A stretch of 15,623 nucleotides of DNA. It comes from an uncultured Phycisphaerae bacterium (GTDB taxonomy: Bacteria; Planctomycetota; Phycisphaerae; Phycisphaerales; SM1A02). The stretch spans positions 1-15,623 of the forward strand of contig CALCOW010000418.1 in assembly GCA_937899935.1 (NCBI GenBank), in the 5' to 3' direction. The notes beneath the pieces were generated by a model that searched no databases, was not told where the DNA came from, and saw only the letters and a program-made list of their open reading frames with translations. Positions 1 through 8,223 of the stretch are shown in pieces; the first letter of the stretch is position 1; each line of letters starts with the position of its first letter. The position numbers and the translations under genes are program-made.

Positions 1-72
1 CTCGCAATGCTCGCCCAACCACGCTGCAGCTTCGCTATCGAGATGCTCTGTCTGGATCACTAGTGGTTTCAC
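1..72 (-). CDS. Start of a truncated gene, possibly a 2-hydroxyacid dehydrogenase
   Basis: Reading leftward from a GTG at 72-70, an open frame of 24 codons continues to the window edge. The translation begins MKPLVIQTEHLDSEAAAWLG. It has a short beta strand (LVIQT) followed by an amphipathic Ala-rich helix, as in the first strand-helix unit of D-isomer 2-hydroxyacid dehydrogenases such as phosphoglycerate dehydrogenase. That family guess rests on very few residues and could be wrong. The gene lies 126 bp after glutamate decarboxylase on the same strand, with a strong hairpin at 86-114 between them, and I see no clear Shine-Dalgarno sequence before the GTG. A second GTG at 60-58 is an alternative start. 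That a coding frame is present is likelier than the family name. Confidence 0.4.
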   Translation of the reverse strand, partial: MKPLVIQTEHLDSEAAAWLGEHCE

Positions 73-85
73 AAGGACTATGGAA

Positions 86-114
86 GCCCGGTCGCGTTGG
101 TATCACGACCGGGC
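86..114 (-). terminator. Perfect 9-bp hairpin after glutamate decarboxylase
   Basis: Positions 86-94 (GCCCGGTCG) pair perfectly with 106-114 (CGACCGGGC) around an 11-nt loop. The hairpin is 85 bp after the glutamate decarboxylase stop and 13 bp before the GTG of the next gene. The minus-strand sequence after the stem (TTCCATAGTCCTTG) has only scattered T residues, so it is not a textbook intrinsic terminator. It could end the glutamate decarboxylase transcript or form a leader structure for the next gene. Confidence 0.45.
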
Positions 115-198
115 CACCCATGGTCCCTGCCACACCCCAAATGGAGTGCCTTAGCGTTGCCTCTTGAGGCCTCTCCCTGGTATTGACCACTTCTTCGG

Positions 199-1599
199 CT
201 AGCACTTGAGCTTGCCAACGGTCTCCGCATTCGCATCTGAGGTTTTGCCTTGAACTTGTTGGCCAGCCTTGCACTTCTCCACCGCCCAGACCAAGTCTTC
301 GATCAGTGCTTCTGCAAGGTCATGGCTTAGGCCCTCTCGGACCACAATGCGCAAGACTGACATGTCCTGAACGTCTTCTGGCATGGTATAGGCTGGTACC
401 AGCCAGCCCTTTTCGCGAAGTCGATCTGAAACGTCATAGACAGACAAGGCTGTCTCGTCCACGGATCGGAAAGCAAACACCGGAGTATCACTACCATCAC
501 TTAAGAGTTCAAAGTCATCCATCTCAGCAATCTTACCGGAGAGATACATTGCAACCTGTTGGCTGTTGCGCTGAACATCTGTATAGCCCTTGCGGCCCAA
601 TCGCACGAAGTTGTAGTACTGCGCAATGACTTGGTTTGCCGGTCGTGAAAAGTTCAGTGTAAAGGTGGGAAAGTCGCCGCCGAGATAGTTGACGTGGAAT
701 ATCAAGTCATCCGGCAGATCTTCCTTGCTGCGCCAGACGACCCAGCCAATTCCGGGATAGACCAGGCCATACTTGTGCCCTGAAACGTTGATTGATTTGA
801 CAAGTGGAAGTCGGAAGTCCCACTCTAGATCGGGTTGCAGGAATGGTGCTATGAAGCCACCGCTCGCTGCATCCACATGAAGCGGTACTTCTTGCCCGGT
901 CTTCTCCTTGTGGGCCATGAGGGCGTCATGCACTTCTTTGACAGGCTCATAAGCGCCTGTGTAGGTCACACCAAGAATAGCGACAACGCCGATCGTGTTT
1001 TCATCGACTTGCTTCATGACCTCTTCGCCATTGATGGTGTAACGGCCCGGTGCCATGTTTATGTAGCGTGGCTCGACCTCCCAGTAACGGCAGAACTTCT
1101 CCCATACGACCTGCACATTGCTTCCGAGTATTAGATTGGGTTTTGCAGTCGATTTTCCTGCATCCTCCATCCTCTGCTTCCACCGCCACTTCAATGCCAT
1201 GCCGGCGAGCATGACTGCTTCAGAAGAACCAATGCCCGATGCGCCAATGCCTGTTTCAGGAGCGTTATAAAGCTTTGAGATAATATTGATACAACGCTCT
1301 TCGATGCGCGTTGCTGCTGGATACTCATCTTTATCAATCAGGTTCTTGTCGAACGACTCAGACATCAGCTTCTCAGCTTGTGGCTCCATCCAGGTCGTTA
1401 CGAAAGTCGCTAGATTGAGCCTGGCGTTTCCATCAAGCATCAGCTCGTCATGTACAAGATCGTAAGCGGCGTCTGCATTAAGGCCCTCTTCGCCGAGCTC
1501 GAACTTTGGAAGTCCAGAACCGAAGTCCTTTCGTGCGTAAACAGGCTCTACGTAGTTTGTGCTCTTTTGGTCTTGCTTGTTTTGAACCTCATGAAGCAT
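199..1599 (-). CDS. gadB: Glutamate decarboxylase (PLP-dependent)
   Basis: This enzyme converts L-glutamate to 4-aminobutyrate and CO2, using up a proton. It belongs to the cytoplasmic group II PLP decarboxylases and in enteric bacteria serves acid resistance. The 466 residues equal the usual GadA/GadB length. Visible hallmarks are GIGSSEAVMLAG (123-134), the PLP-ring aspartate in HVDAASGGF (D243), and the Schiff-base lysine in SGHKYG (K276) followed by YPGIGWVVWR. The start is firm: AGGAG lies 6 nt before the ATG. The tail ends GKLKC and has no histidine after H426, whereas E. coli GadB uses a histidine close to its C-terminus (H465) to close the active site at neutral pH. No glutamate/GABA antiporter gene is visible nearby, so a role in acid resistance is not shown; GABA production or glutamate catabolism is equally possible. 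The family assignment is secure. Confidence 0.95.
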   Translation of the reverse strand: MLHEVQNKQDQKSTNYVEPVYARKDFGSGLPKFELGEEGLNADAAYDLVHDELMLDGNARLNLATFVTTWMEPQAEKLMSESFDKNLIDKDEYPAATRIEERCINIISKLYNAPETGIGASGIGSSEAVMLAGMALKWRWKQRMEDAGKSTAKPNLILGSNVQVVWEKFCRYWEVEPRYINMAPGRYTINGEEVMKQVDENTIGVVAILGVTYTGAYEPVKEVHDALMAHKEKTGQEVPLHVDAASGGFIAPFLQPDLEWDFRLPLVKSINVSGHKYGLVYPGIGWVVWRSKEDLPDDLIFHVNYLGGDFPTFTLNFSRPANQVIAQYYNFVRLGRKGYTDVQRNSQQVAMYLSGKIAEMDDFELLSDGSDTPVFAFRSVDETALSVYDVSDRLREKGWLVPAYTMPEDVQDMSVLRIVVREGLSHDLAEALIEDLVWAVEKCKAGQQVQGKTSDANAETVGKLKC

Positions 1600-1664
1600 G
1601 ACGCGCTCCTATTCCTGACAAGAGTGATTGATGCAGCGCTCCCCCACCGGAAAGCAGAACGGAG

Positions 1665-1670
1665 ATCATA
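1665..1670 (-). promoter_or_regulatory. Possible -10 element upstream of glutamate decarboxylase
   Basis: On the minus strand this reads TATGAT, a 5/6 match to TATAAT, 65 nt upstream of the ATG, inside the 134-bp gap after ccsA. I could not find a convincing -35 hexamer at 16-18 bp, so the site is weak. The gap length and this hexamer are the only reasons to suspect a separate promoter. Confidence 0.2.
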
Positions 1671-1733
1671 CTGCAAGATGAGCCTGGTGATTTTGAGTGA
1701 GATCCTGGGCCAGAAAAGGGCTGGTTCGTCCTA

Positions 1734-3485
1734 CTACGCGTAGCTGTGTAGGCCGGCGATGGTGAAGTTGATGATGACCCAGTTGAAGATCATCACCGCA
1801 CAGCCAATCAGCGCCAGAACAGCCGTCCACGCACCCTTGTCCTTGGTCTTAATGCGAACGTGAATCAAGATCGCTAATACGATGAAAGTCTCCAAAGCAA
1901 AGACCTCTTTAGGATCCCAGCCCCAGTATCTACCCCAACTCTCATCTGCCCAAATAGCCCCCATGACGAGACCGGCCCAAAGCAGAATGAATGACAACTC
2001 CATCAGAATCATCGTGGTGCCATCGAGCACTTGACCCAAAGTCGTCTTGGATTGCAGTAAGTAAGAAGTTCCATCTTTGTCTCGCGCAATGAGTGAACCA
2101 GCTCCACCAACTCGGGCAAACTCATTTGAGCCAGGTCGATCTCGCTTGCCAGGGCGTACGACCCGGTAGATCAGGTAAAGAGCCGCACTGACCGCTGCTA
2201 GGAAGATCAAGCAATAGCTAAAGATGATGACGTTGGTGTGGATATAGAGCCAAATATCATGCAACACAGGCATTCGGTTACTAATGTTGGCATTCAATTG
2301 CAGTGGATAGAGCCTCACTGCTAGCAGCGCGACCATTGAGCCAACGGCGCTTGCTAAGAAAAACAGATTGCGCATGGGAGTACGTCGAACGAGTATCTCC
2401 ATCAGTATTGCAAAACACCCACCAAACCATGCAGCTGTTGTTATCGCCTCAAACATATTGGCGTTTGGCCAACGGCCAGAAATATACCAACGTAATACCA
2501 GGGCAAAGGTTTGAAAACCGAAGGCAATCAGGAAGAGTATGACGCCCATCCAACGAGCTGCTGGCCAGCGGTACACCACTGACATGAGCAGCACGATGAT
2601 GCTCAGTAAATACAACAGCCATATCCAGGTCATATTTTTGCTAGAAAAGTACCAACTCTCCCATCGCAGCCGCGTTTGTATGGGATAGATGTCTTCATTA
2701 ACGTTTGGTAACAAAGTTGCCAGACGTGCCAGGTGACGATTCGTCTCTGATGCATTGGCTTTTTGCCAGGCTTGTTGCAGAGCTATCCAGGTATCGACTA
2801 AATCCGCACGAAGCTGAGGGGATAGTGCTGCTTCATTGGGAATCGGGACTTGTGTTTGAGTAATGCCATCCATGGTGAGCCAAGGATCGTCGATCCCTCC
2901 GCCCGGCGGGGGCACGATGGCCAGTCGTCCTCGAAGTTGATCGCTATCTTTGAGGAAGGCTGCAGTTGAAATAGCATTCACCGATGATTCGGTCCGTAAC
3001 ACATCTCTTTGCAAACGCGATAGTGTTTCCTGGACACTAGCTTCGATAAGAAATTGTTCGGATATAAGACCTGTCTTAAAGAACCGGGCCATTCGCTCAT
3101 CAAAGTCCGGAAGGACATTGACTGGAGAGCCTGCTAGAGCGCGGACAATCTCATCTCGCACCTGTTTGTTTTTGACATAAATAATCTCTGCATCAAGGCC
3201 TCGATAGCGATCAGGCCTAAACATCAGGTCGAGGTAAGTAAAACCCGGGGTTTGCCCCGCAATTTCTCGTGGTCCACTGATGAATTGCATGACCGCATTG
3301 GCGTGAGAGCCGAAAGACTTAATGCGTCCATCTGTATGAACTGCCATGCCATCCAGTGGTGAAAGATCCACGGCCTCTTCAAAACTTTGTGCAGGCAGTT
3401 GATCTTCGGTTTGCTGGGCAAAAACCATACCGCACAGAGTCCAGATCGATACGAGCATTACGATCAAGTGATCAGGTCTCTTCAT
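1734..3485 (-). CDS. ccsA: Cytochrome c biogenesis protein CcsA/ResC with N-terminal extracytoplasmic region
   Basis: This is the haem-handling half of the system II cytochrome c synthase, which with ResB moves haem across the membrane and attaches it to apocytochrome c. A signal-like segment (residues 7-24, ending VFAQ) is followed by about 260 residues without membrane segments. These include DGMAVHTDGRIKSFGSHA (45-62), resembling the 'GRxKP' region in the middle of fused CcsBA proteins. From about residue 286 there are multiple membrane spans with the WWD haem motif (W512, W517, W521, W523, then DPKE). Candidate haem-ligand histidines are H409, H416 and H542, and H580 in the C-terminal GLHSYA. 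Residues 445-485 form a polar insertion. The ATG overlaps the resB stop (ATGA), indicating translational coupling. The gene ends in two consecutive TAG codons. Family is secure; the role of the N-terminal region is unknown. Confidence 0.92.
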   Translation of the reverse strand: MKRPDHLIVMLVSIWTLCGMVFAQQTEDQLPAQSFEEAVDLSPLDGMAVHTDGRIKSFGSHANAVMQFISGPREIAGQTPGFTYLDLMFRPDRYRGLDAEIIYVKNKQVRDEIVRALAGSPVNVLPDFDERMARFFKTGLISEQFLIEASVQETLSRLQRDVLRTESSVNAISTAAFLKDSDQLRGRLAIVPPPGGGIDDPWLTMDGITQTQVPIPNEAALSPQLRADLVDTWIALQQAWQKANASETNRHLARLATLLPNVNEDIYPIQTRLRWESWYFSSKNMTWIWLLYLLSIIVLLMSVVYRWPAARWMGVILFLIAFGFQTFALVLRWYISGRWPNANMFEAITTAAWFGGCFAILMEILVRRTPMRNLFFLASAVGSMVALLAVRLYPLQLNANISNRMPVLHDIWLYIHTNVIIFSYCLIFLAAVSAALYLIYRVVRPGKRDRPGSNEFARVGGAGSLIARDKDGTSYLLQSKTTLGQVLDGTTMILMELSFILLWAGLVMGAIWADESWGRYWGWDPKEVFALETFIVLAILIHVRIKTKDKGAWTAVLALIGCAVMIFNWVIINFTIAGLHSYA

Positions 3486-5917
3486 GCTGCACCCCCTGCT
3501 GCAACCTGCGCTCGGACAGCCGCCTGTTGGCGCCGTTTAATGATTGGCTTGATATAAAAAGCATAGATCATGCCGAGCACTGTTAAGCAGCATCCAACAA
3601 GTTGGACAACCACGCCGGCTCGATTGCCAACGCCAAGCACGGTGTAGTTAAGACCTCGTGATCCAGCGAAGAGATTGCCTTGACTTTCTTGCGGTGGGTC
3701 CCATTGTGACTGAAAGAACCAGTAGCCGCCAGACTCTTGGGGATCATTGACTGAAACCTCCTGAACAACAGGCCCTCCATTGCCATCTTCAAATGCAACC
3801 ACACTTGTCCAGTTGCGAACCGACTGTGTTGTACCGGTGAAGCCACCTGGGCGGGGCGTCAGCTTGAAATCTTCTAACCATACGGGGGTTGGTAACTCTG
3901 CGGTACGACGAGAGAACATCATCTCTAACCGTCGACCATCAGGTAGTCTCACAACCGTTGGTTCATAAGGGAAACGCAATAACATATCGCGCTCACTTTG
4001 AAACGGATACGGGTGGAATGTGAGCCAGAAATCACCTGCGCCGTCATCAGAAGGGAGGCTGACTCGCATCATACGCATGCGACCATCCGCATCTCTCTGC
4101 CTGTTTTGTGGTGGGACCGCCATCGGCTTTGTAATCATATTCGGCATCGGGAGATATTGGATGACCTTAAGCTCTACACCACGGCCAATATCAATTGGCT
4201 GGTTTGCTTTGAGCTCAATCGGCTGCGTCATCGATCCTATTCGACTGATCAACAAAAGTGGCGAGCCAACGGGTCCACCGATAACCACAAAAGCCGAAGA
4301 TTGATCTGGTGCTACCGCAGGAAGGTAGACCATTTCAATTTCTGTATCCGACGGACGCTCTTGTCCAGCAACCCCGCCTTCCTCAGCCAATTCAAGATCA
4401 CGGTTGTTCTGTGGTTGATCGAACACCCACCGACGAAAAACTTCTTCGCCCTTTTTGATATCAACCATCGCAACCGAGACTTCTGTGCCAGCAATTGCGA
4501 GATTGTTTTCAAAACCACTCACACGGAATGAGTACGGAGTTCCCTCGACCGGTGTAAAAGCTAAGTCAGGATTTTGCCGTGAGGTTTCGATGATTGGCTC
4601 TGTGATCTCTACGCTCTTACCTGGCACTCGAATTTGGAGGCGTGCTGATGGACTATCTAAATACGCTTCTCGCTCTAGTGGTGTTCGCGCCCATTGGAAC
4701 TGAATGACACCCTCATCAACCAGTTGTCCACTGGTTGTCTCACGGTTACGTTCGGGCTGAAAGGCGAACAATTCAAACTGCCCACTTTGTCCGCCTGGCG
4801 CCGACATCTCTAACTTAACGTAAGGGTTAAGCAGTGTTCCGCCGGGAAGATAGCGTGTTTGTGGAAAAGCGTATGGAAGATACCCGGTCACACGAATTGG
4901 TATTGACCCCGCCTCGCCTTGGTCTGGCACAGGCTCAACAGCAACATTAATATCTCTTAACTTAATGTCACCTTCAAAGGGAGGCCAGATATGTTGCGCC
5001 TCTCCCAGATATTCATAGTACCGCGGCAAATCCTCGATTGGTCTCTCCACCCAAGGCTCAAGTGACTCATTCGATTCATCAACCAACCGAGTGTAAAGAG
5101 CGCTACTGTGCATGACGTAAAACACTTCCTGTTTGTCAGGCACAAGCTGCAGGCTTAGTGAATCATCAACCAAAGGTGTACCCAGCTCGTTAATAGCTCT
5201 TACAAACGGTTGCGAAGCATCTCCGGTAAATATGACGTCTTCCGTATACTGTGGATAACCAGCAATAAGCTTACGAATAAATTGCTGAGTCGGTGTTTGC
5301 ACTTGCACGTTGACCGCATAAGCCCGAACACCTGCATCATCACCCGAGAGAATCTCCCAGTCTGGCTCAATCTCTACAACAGCAAAGGTATAGTTTTGGC
5401 CGTCTTTTGACGCTCTTGCTATTTGGCCTGGCATCGCAGCCAAAGAAGTCGATTCACCTGTTGGCATAACAATTTCAACACGACGGCGAGCAATAGGCAC
5501 ATCGCCTTCTACTTTGGTACTAAAATACCAAACGCTTCCAATTGAAAGAACGATAAGGCCTGTGTGGATCGTCCAAACACCGAAGTTAACGGGCTTGAAT
5601 GGAATTCGTCGGAGCGTGGCAATCACCAACGACAAACATATTAAGCCAATCATGAGTGAGAATGGCCACCACTGAAACCACTCATACTCTGTCATTTCGA
5701 GGCCTGGCAACTGTCGCACCGGCACCCAAGCGTCTTTCTCCCAGATCAAGAAATGTCGAGGCACACCGGCTGATCCAATCGCCGAGTAGATAAACAACAA
5801 AGTCAGTAAGGCGACGCCAAACGGAATGCTGCCAATGGCATCAAGAACTCTTAACATTGGGTTCTTGGTGCGACGCTTTTGTCGGAGGGAGATTTTCTCG
5901 GGGGAAGGGGCGTTCAT
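3482..5917 (-). CDS. resB: Cytochrome c biogenesis protein ResB (Ccs1)
   Basis: ResB is the partner of CcsA in system II cytochrome c maturation. It holds apocytochrome and helps keep haem and cysteine thiols reduced on the outer face of the membrane. Three N-terminal membrane segments are visible (about 30-50, 83-101 and 112-131), with a histidine inside the third (WTIHTGL, H118) matching the conserved ResB membrane histidine. A very large extracytoplasmic region follows to about residue 755, then a last span (VVVQLVGCCLTVLGMIYAFY) and a basic cytoplasmic tail. At 811 residues it is longer than most ResB proteins (roughly 450-650), the excess being in the extracytoplasmic part. It starts 15 bp after the preceding dehydrogenase and overlaps ccsA by 4 bp, so these are probably one transcript. 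AGG lies only 2 nt before the ATG, a poor ribosome binding site; the next ATG (5857) has none. Confidence 0.88.
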   Translation of the reverse strand: MNAPSPEKISLRQKRRTKNPMLRVLDAIGSIPFGVALLTLLFIYSAIGSAGVPRHFLIWEKDAWVPVRQLPGLEMTEYEWFQWWPFSLMIGLICLSLVIATLRRIPFKPVNFGVWTIHTGLIVLSIGSVWYFSTKVEGDVPIARRRVEIVMPTGESTSLAAMPGQIARASKDGQNYTFAVVEIEPDWEILSGDDAGVRAYAVNVQVQTPTQQFIRKLIAGYPQYTEDVIFTGDASQPFVRAINELGTPLVDDSLSLQLVPDKQEVFYVMHSSALYTRLVDESNESLEPWVERPIEDLPRYYEYLGEAQHIWPPFEGDIKLRDINVAVEPVPDQGEAGSIPIRVTGYLPYAFPQTRYLPGGTLLNPYVKLEMSAPGGQSGQFELFAFQPERNRETTSGQLVDEGVIQFQWARTPLEREAYLDSPSARLQIRVPGKSVEITEPIIETSRQNPDLAFTPVEGTPYSFRVSGFENNLAIAGTEVSVAMVDIKKGEEVFRRWVFDQPQNNRDLELAEEGGVAGQERPSDTEIEMVYLPAVAPDQSSAFVVIGGPVGSPLLLISRIGSMTQPIELKANQPIDIGRGVELKVIQYLPMPNMITKPMAVPPQNRQRDADGRMRMMRVSLPSDDGAGDFWLTFHPYPFQSERDMLLRFPYEPTVVRLPDGRRLEMMFSRRTAELPTPVWLEDFKLTPRPGGFTGTTQSVRNWTSVVAFEDGNGGPVVQEVSVNDPQESGGYWFFQSQWDPPQESQGNLFAGSRGLNYTVLGVGNRAGVVVQLVGCCLTVLGMIYAFYIKPIIKRRQQAAVRAQVAAGGAA

Positions 5918-5932
5918 ATCCTGTCTTTGTTG

Positions 5933-6796
5933 CTATGCCTCACGATAGTCATAAACCCCATGACGCGTCTTATTGCCCAGCCGGCCAGCGGTGACGAGTT
6001 GACGAAGTCTAGGGCAGGGGAAGTATTTGTCTTGACCGAGTTCTCGGGAAAGCACCATCAATATGTCGTGGCAGACATCAAGTCCTATAAAGTCTGCCAG
6101 CCGCAATGGGCCCATGGGCCAATTGCAGCCTAGTTTCATAATCTCATCGATCGCCTCTGGTTCGGCGACTCCTTCCATCCAAGCGTAAAAAGCCTCATTG
6201 ATCATAGGCATCAAAACACGATTACTAACAAACCCAGCCCGATCATTAGCTGGCACCGCTGTTTTGCCCATCGCTTGGGCCAATTCGAGCGTGCGCGTGG
6301 TCGTTTGCTCACTCGTTGCTAATCCACGAATAACTTCAACAAGTTTCATGACTGGCACAGGATTGAAGAAATGCATGCCGATGACCCGGTCGGCCGCATC
6401 GTCTACCGCTGCCGCAATCTCTGTAATTGAGATTGATGATGTGTTTGTCGCCAGTACAACATCATCACCAAAAGTTTCATGCATCTGCTTAAATATTTTC
6501 TTTTTGATATCAGCCTGTTCTGTCGCAGCCTCGACCACCCATTCAGCCTGACTGGCTGCATCCATTTCGGTGACGTATGAAATCCTACTGACCGCCGCAT
6601 CAGCTTCGTCTTGCGTCATACGCTGTTTTTCGACGTTTCGGCCAATTGTTTTGCCGTGATAGGCCTTCGCTCTTGCAAGCTGCTCCTCACTGACATCAAC
6701 CGTAAATGCGTCTATTCCCGATACTGCTGCGGTCAAAGCGATGCCACTGCCCATTGTGCCGGCACCGATCACCGCAATCGACTTCACCTGCGCCAT
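5933..6796 (-). CDS. hbd: 3-hydroxyacyl-CoA (3-hydroxybutyryl-CoA) dehydrogenase
   Basis: This soluble enzyme reversibly oxidises (S)-3-hydroxyacyl-CoA to 3-oxoacyl-CoA with NAD(P). At 287 residues it matches the stand-alone Hbd/PaaH length rather than the FadB fusion. The N-terminus carries the Rossmann motif IGAGTMGSGIA (10-20). Active-site residues are visible as TNTSS (117-121), the catalytic histidine in MHFFNPVPVMKLVE (H142), the glutamate E154, and FVSNR (N192). The C-terminal domain ends in GNKTRHGVYDY, typical of the family. GGAG lies 8 nt before the ATG. It is 59 bp after prpC and 15 bp before resB. Next to prpC/prpB it may serve short-chain acyl-CoA breakdown, or butyrate or polyhydroxyalkanoate metabolism; the exact substrate cannot be read from sequence. 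Confidence 0.9.
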   Translation of the reverse strand: MAQVKSIAVIGAGTMGSGIALTAAVSGIDAFTVDVSEEQLARAKAYHGKTIGRNVEKQRMTQDEADAAVSRISYVTEMDAASQAEWVVEAATEQADIKKKIFKQMHETFGDDVVLATNTSSISITEIAAAVDDAADRVIGMHFFNPVPVMKLVEVIRGLATSEQTTTRTLELAQAMGKTAVPANDRAGFVSNRVLMPMINEAFYAWMEGVAEPEAIDEIMKLGCNWPMGPLRLADFIGLDVCHDILMVLSRELGQDKYFPCPRLRQLVTAGRLGNKTRHGVYDYREA

Positions 6797-6855
6797 TGCC
6801 TGATCTCCACGTTATTCCAGTGATCCCAAACTATGTTCTCGTTCGTTCTGGTGAT

Positions 6856-8013
6856 TTAGGCATCGTTCCAATTGGAAAGCTCTGGTCCCACGTAATTCGC
6901 CAGTGGACGAATAATACGGTTATCTGAGTGTTGCTCCATAATATGTGCACACCAACCAGTTATTCGACTCGCTACAAAGATTGGCGTGTATTGTGGAACA
7001 GGAATGCCCATAGCGTAATACGTCATCCCACATGGGTAATCAACATTTGGGTAGATCGCCTTGTCTCGAAGCATAATTGCTTGGACTTCATCCCCTAAGT
7101 TAAACCACTTAATTGCTTCTGGATTAACTTCTTCGCAGAAACGAATACCCCAGTCACGCAGAATGCCTGCTCGGTGATCACCATTTTTATAAACTCGGTG
7201 ACCAAAGCCCATGAGTTTACGTTTGGATTGAAAAGCGTTTTGCATCCACTCGTCAGCGCTGCATTTTCCAGCTTCCACCTCGGACATGATCTCGTAAAGC
7301 ATCTCCATCGCAGCCTCGTTTGCGCCGCCATGGAGGTTGCCCTTAAGTGCGCCAACCGCGCCACACACTGCTGAGTGCATATCTGAGTTTGTCGATGCGA
7401 TAATACGGCTGGTGAATGTGGAGGCATTGAAGTCATGTTCTGCATAAAGAATTAACGAGACATTCATAACATCCGCAGCAATAGCGGTTGGCTTTTGGCC
7501 GGTAATGAGCCAAAGTAAATTACCTGCATGATTCAATTCGGGATCTGGGCTTACGCGTTCTCTACCATCGCGTGCCGCTTGGCCGGCTCCAATAAGGGTC
7601 GGGATCTTAGCCAGAAGACGTTTTGATTTACGAACCTCGGCCTCATGACTGTTGTCTTCACTATCTGGATCTGTGTGGGATAGCAAAGAGATCCCTGTAA
7701 GAAGGATGCTCATGGGATGCACATCGGTCGATTGCCCAGCAATACGAGCAATAACATCGAGAACCTCGTCCGAAACTACCCGCTCGGCGATGAGCTCCTG
7801 TTTGAAGTTCTCAAGCTCTTTTTTATTTGGCTTGTGCCCTTCAATGAGTAGAAATGCGACTTCCTCGAAGCTTGCATTGGCTGCTAAATCCGCAATCTCA
7901 AAGCCACGATAAATCAACTGCGTCTGGTTGACGGCACAAATATAGGTGTCTCCGGCAACCATGCCGGCTAAACCGCGTGTGTCTGCTGGTTTGTCTTTCG
8001 ATGAAACAGTCAT
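6856..8013 (-). CDS. prpC: 2-methylcitrate synthase / citrate synthase
   Basis: This enzyme condenses propionyl-CoA or acetyl-CoA with oxaloacetate. At 385 residues it belongs to the short citrate synthase class that includes PrpC, not the longer Gram-negative GltA class. Catalytic residues are in place: LHGGANEAAMEML (H228), GFGHRVYK (H272) and the aspartate in YPNVDYPCG (D325). AEHDFNAST (191-199) and SRITGWCAHIMEQ (349-361) are also typical. The neighbouring prpB makes the 2-methylcitrate cycle the best guess, but class members often accept both acyl-CoAs and this could also be the TCA cycle enzyme. The ATG has only a weak GGA 8 nt upstream. It follows prpB by 210 bp, far enough for an internal promoter or RNA processing site. 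Confidence 0.9.
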   Translation of the reverse strand: MTVSSKDKPADTRGLAGMVAGDTYICAVNQTQLIYRGFEIADLAANASFEEVAFLLIEGHKPNKKELENFKQELIAERVVSDEVLDVIARIAGQSTDVHPMSILLTGISLLSHTDPDSEDNSHEAEVRKSKRLLAKIPTLIGAGQAARDGRERVSPDPELNHAGNLLWLITGQKPTAIAADVMNVSLILYAEHDFNASTFTSRIIASTNSDMHSAVCGAVGALKGNLHGGANEAAMEMLYEIMSEVEAGKCSADEWMQNAFQSKRKLMGFGHRVYKNGDHRAGILRDWGIRFCEEVNPEAIKWFNLGDEVQAIMLRDKAIYPNVDYPCGMTYYAMGIPVPQYTPIFVASRITGWCAHIMEQHSDNRIIRPLANYVGPELSNWNDA

Positions 8014-8067
8014 TAAATCAATCCAAGATCAAAAGGGAGTTGAGTCGAATCTGCGTCTCTGACCTGT

Positions 8068-8084
8068 GGCTCTTCAAAAGAGCC
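8068..8084 (-). other. Stem-loop in the prpB-prpC gap
   Basis: On the minus strand GGCTCTT and AAGAGCC (7 bp, perfect) face each other across a 3-nt loop (TTG). No T-run follows, so a terminator is unlikely. It lies 54 bp before the prpC start. A second, shorter hairpin (CCGCC-ATCC-GGCGG) lies near 8170-8183. Structures like these in an operon gap can set relative message stability, but that is only inference here. Confidence 0.35.
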
Positions 8085-8223
8085 TCATTAAAGGACGCTC
8101 GCCAAGGCCCCAAAAGGACATTCCCTCTGGTATGAGGCGGCCCAACATAGTAGTCGATCAATAGCCAGTCCGCCGGATGGCGGGAAACCAAACATAAAAC
8201 AGCTGCAATAACGCCAAACACGG

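Noticed and set aside
1..63. Plus-strand frame ending in TAG at 61-63, as the 3' end of a convergent gene
   Set aside because: The translation (LAMLAQPRCSFAIEMLCLDH) is Cys/Met-rich and unconvincing next to the minus-strand frame over the same bases.
35..274. 79-residue minus-strand open frame spanning the end of glutamate decarboxylase
   Set aside because: It overlaps the decarboxylase C-terminus out of frame and crosses the hairpin at 86-114; the composition looks non-coding.
3998..4531. 177-residue plus-strand open frame inside resB
   Set aside because: It is fully antisense to the well-supported ResB frame, has a Cys/His/Arg-rich composition typical of shadow frames and shows no domain.
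8068..8084. Hairpin between prpB and prpC as an intrinsic terminator
   Set aside because: No T-run follows on either strand, and the downstream gene is in the same pathway, so termination here is not the best reading.
8018..8221. 67-residue GTG-started open frame between prpB and prpC
   Set aside because: It has a hydrophobic start but no ribosome binding site before its GTG, overlaps the gap hairpins and matches no family I know. It could be real, but I cannot support it.
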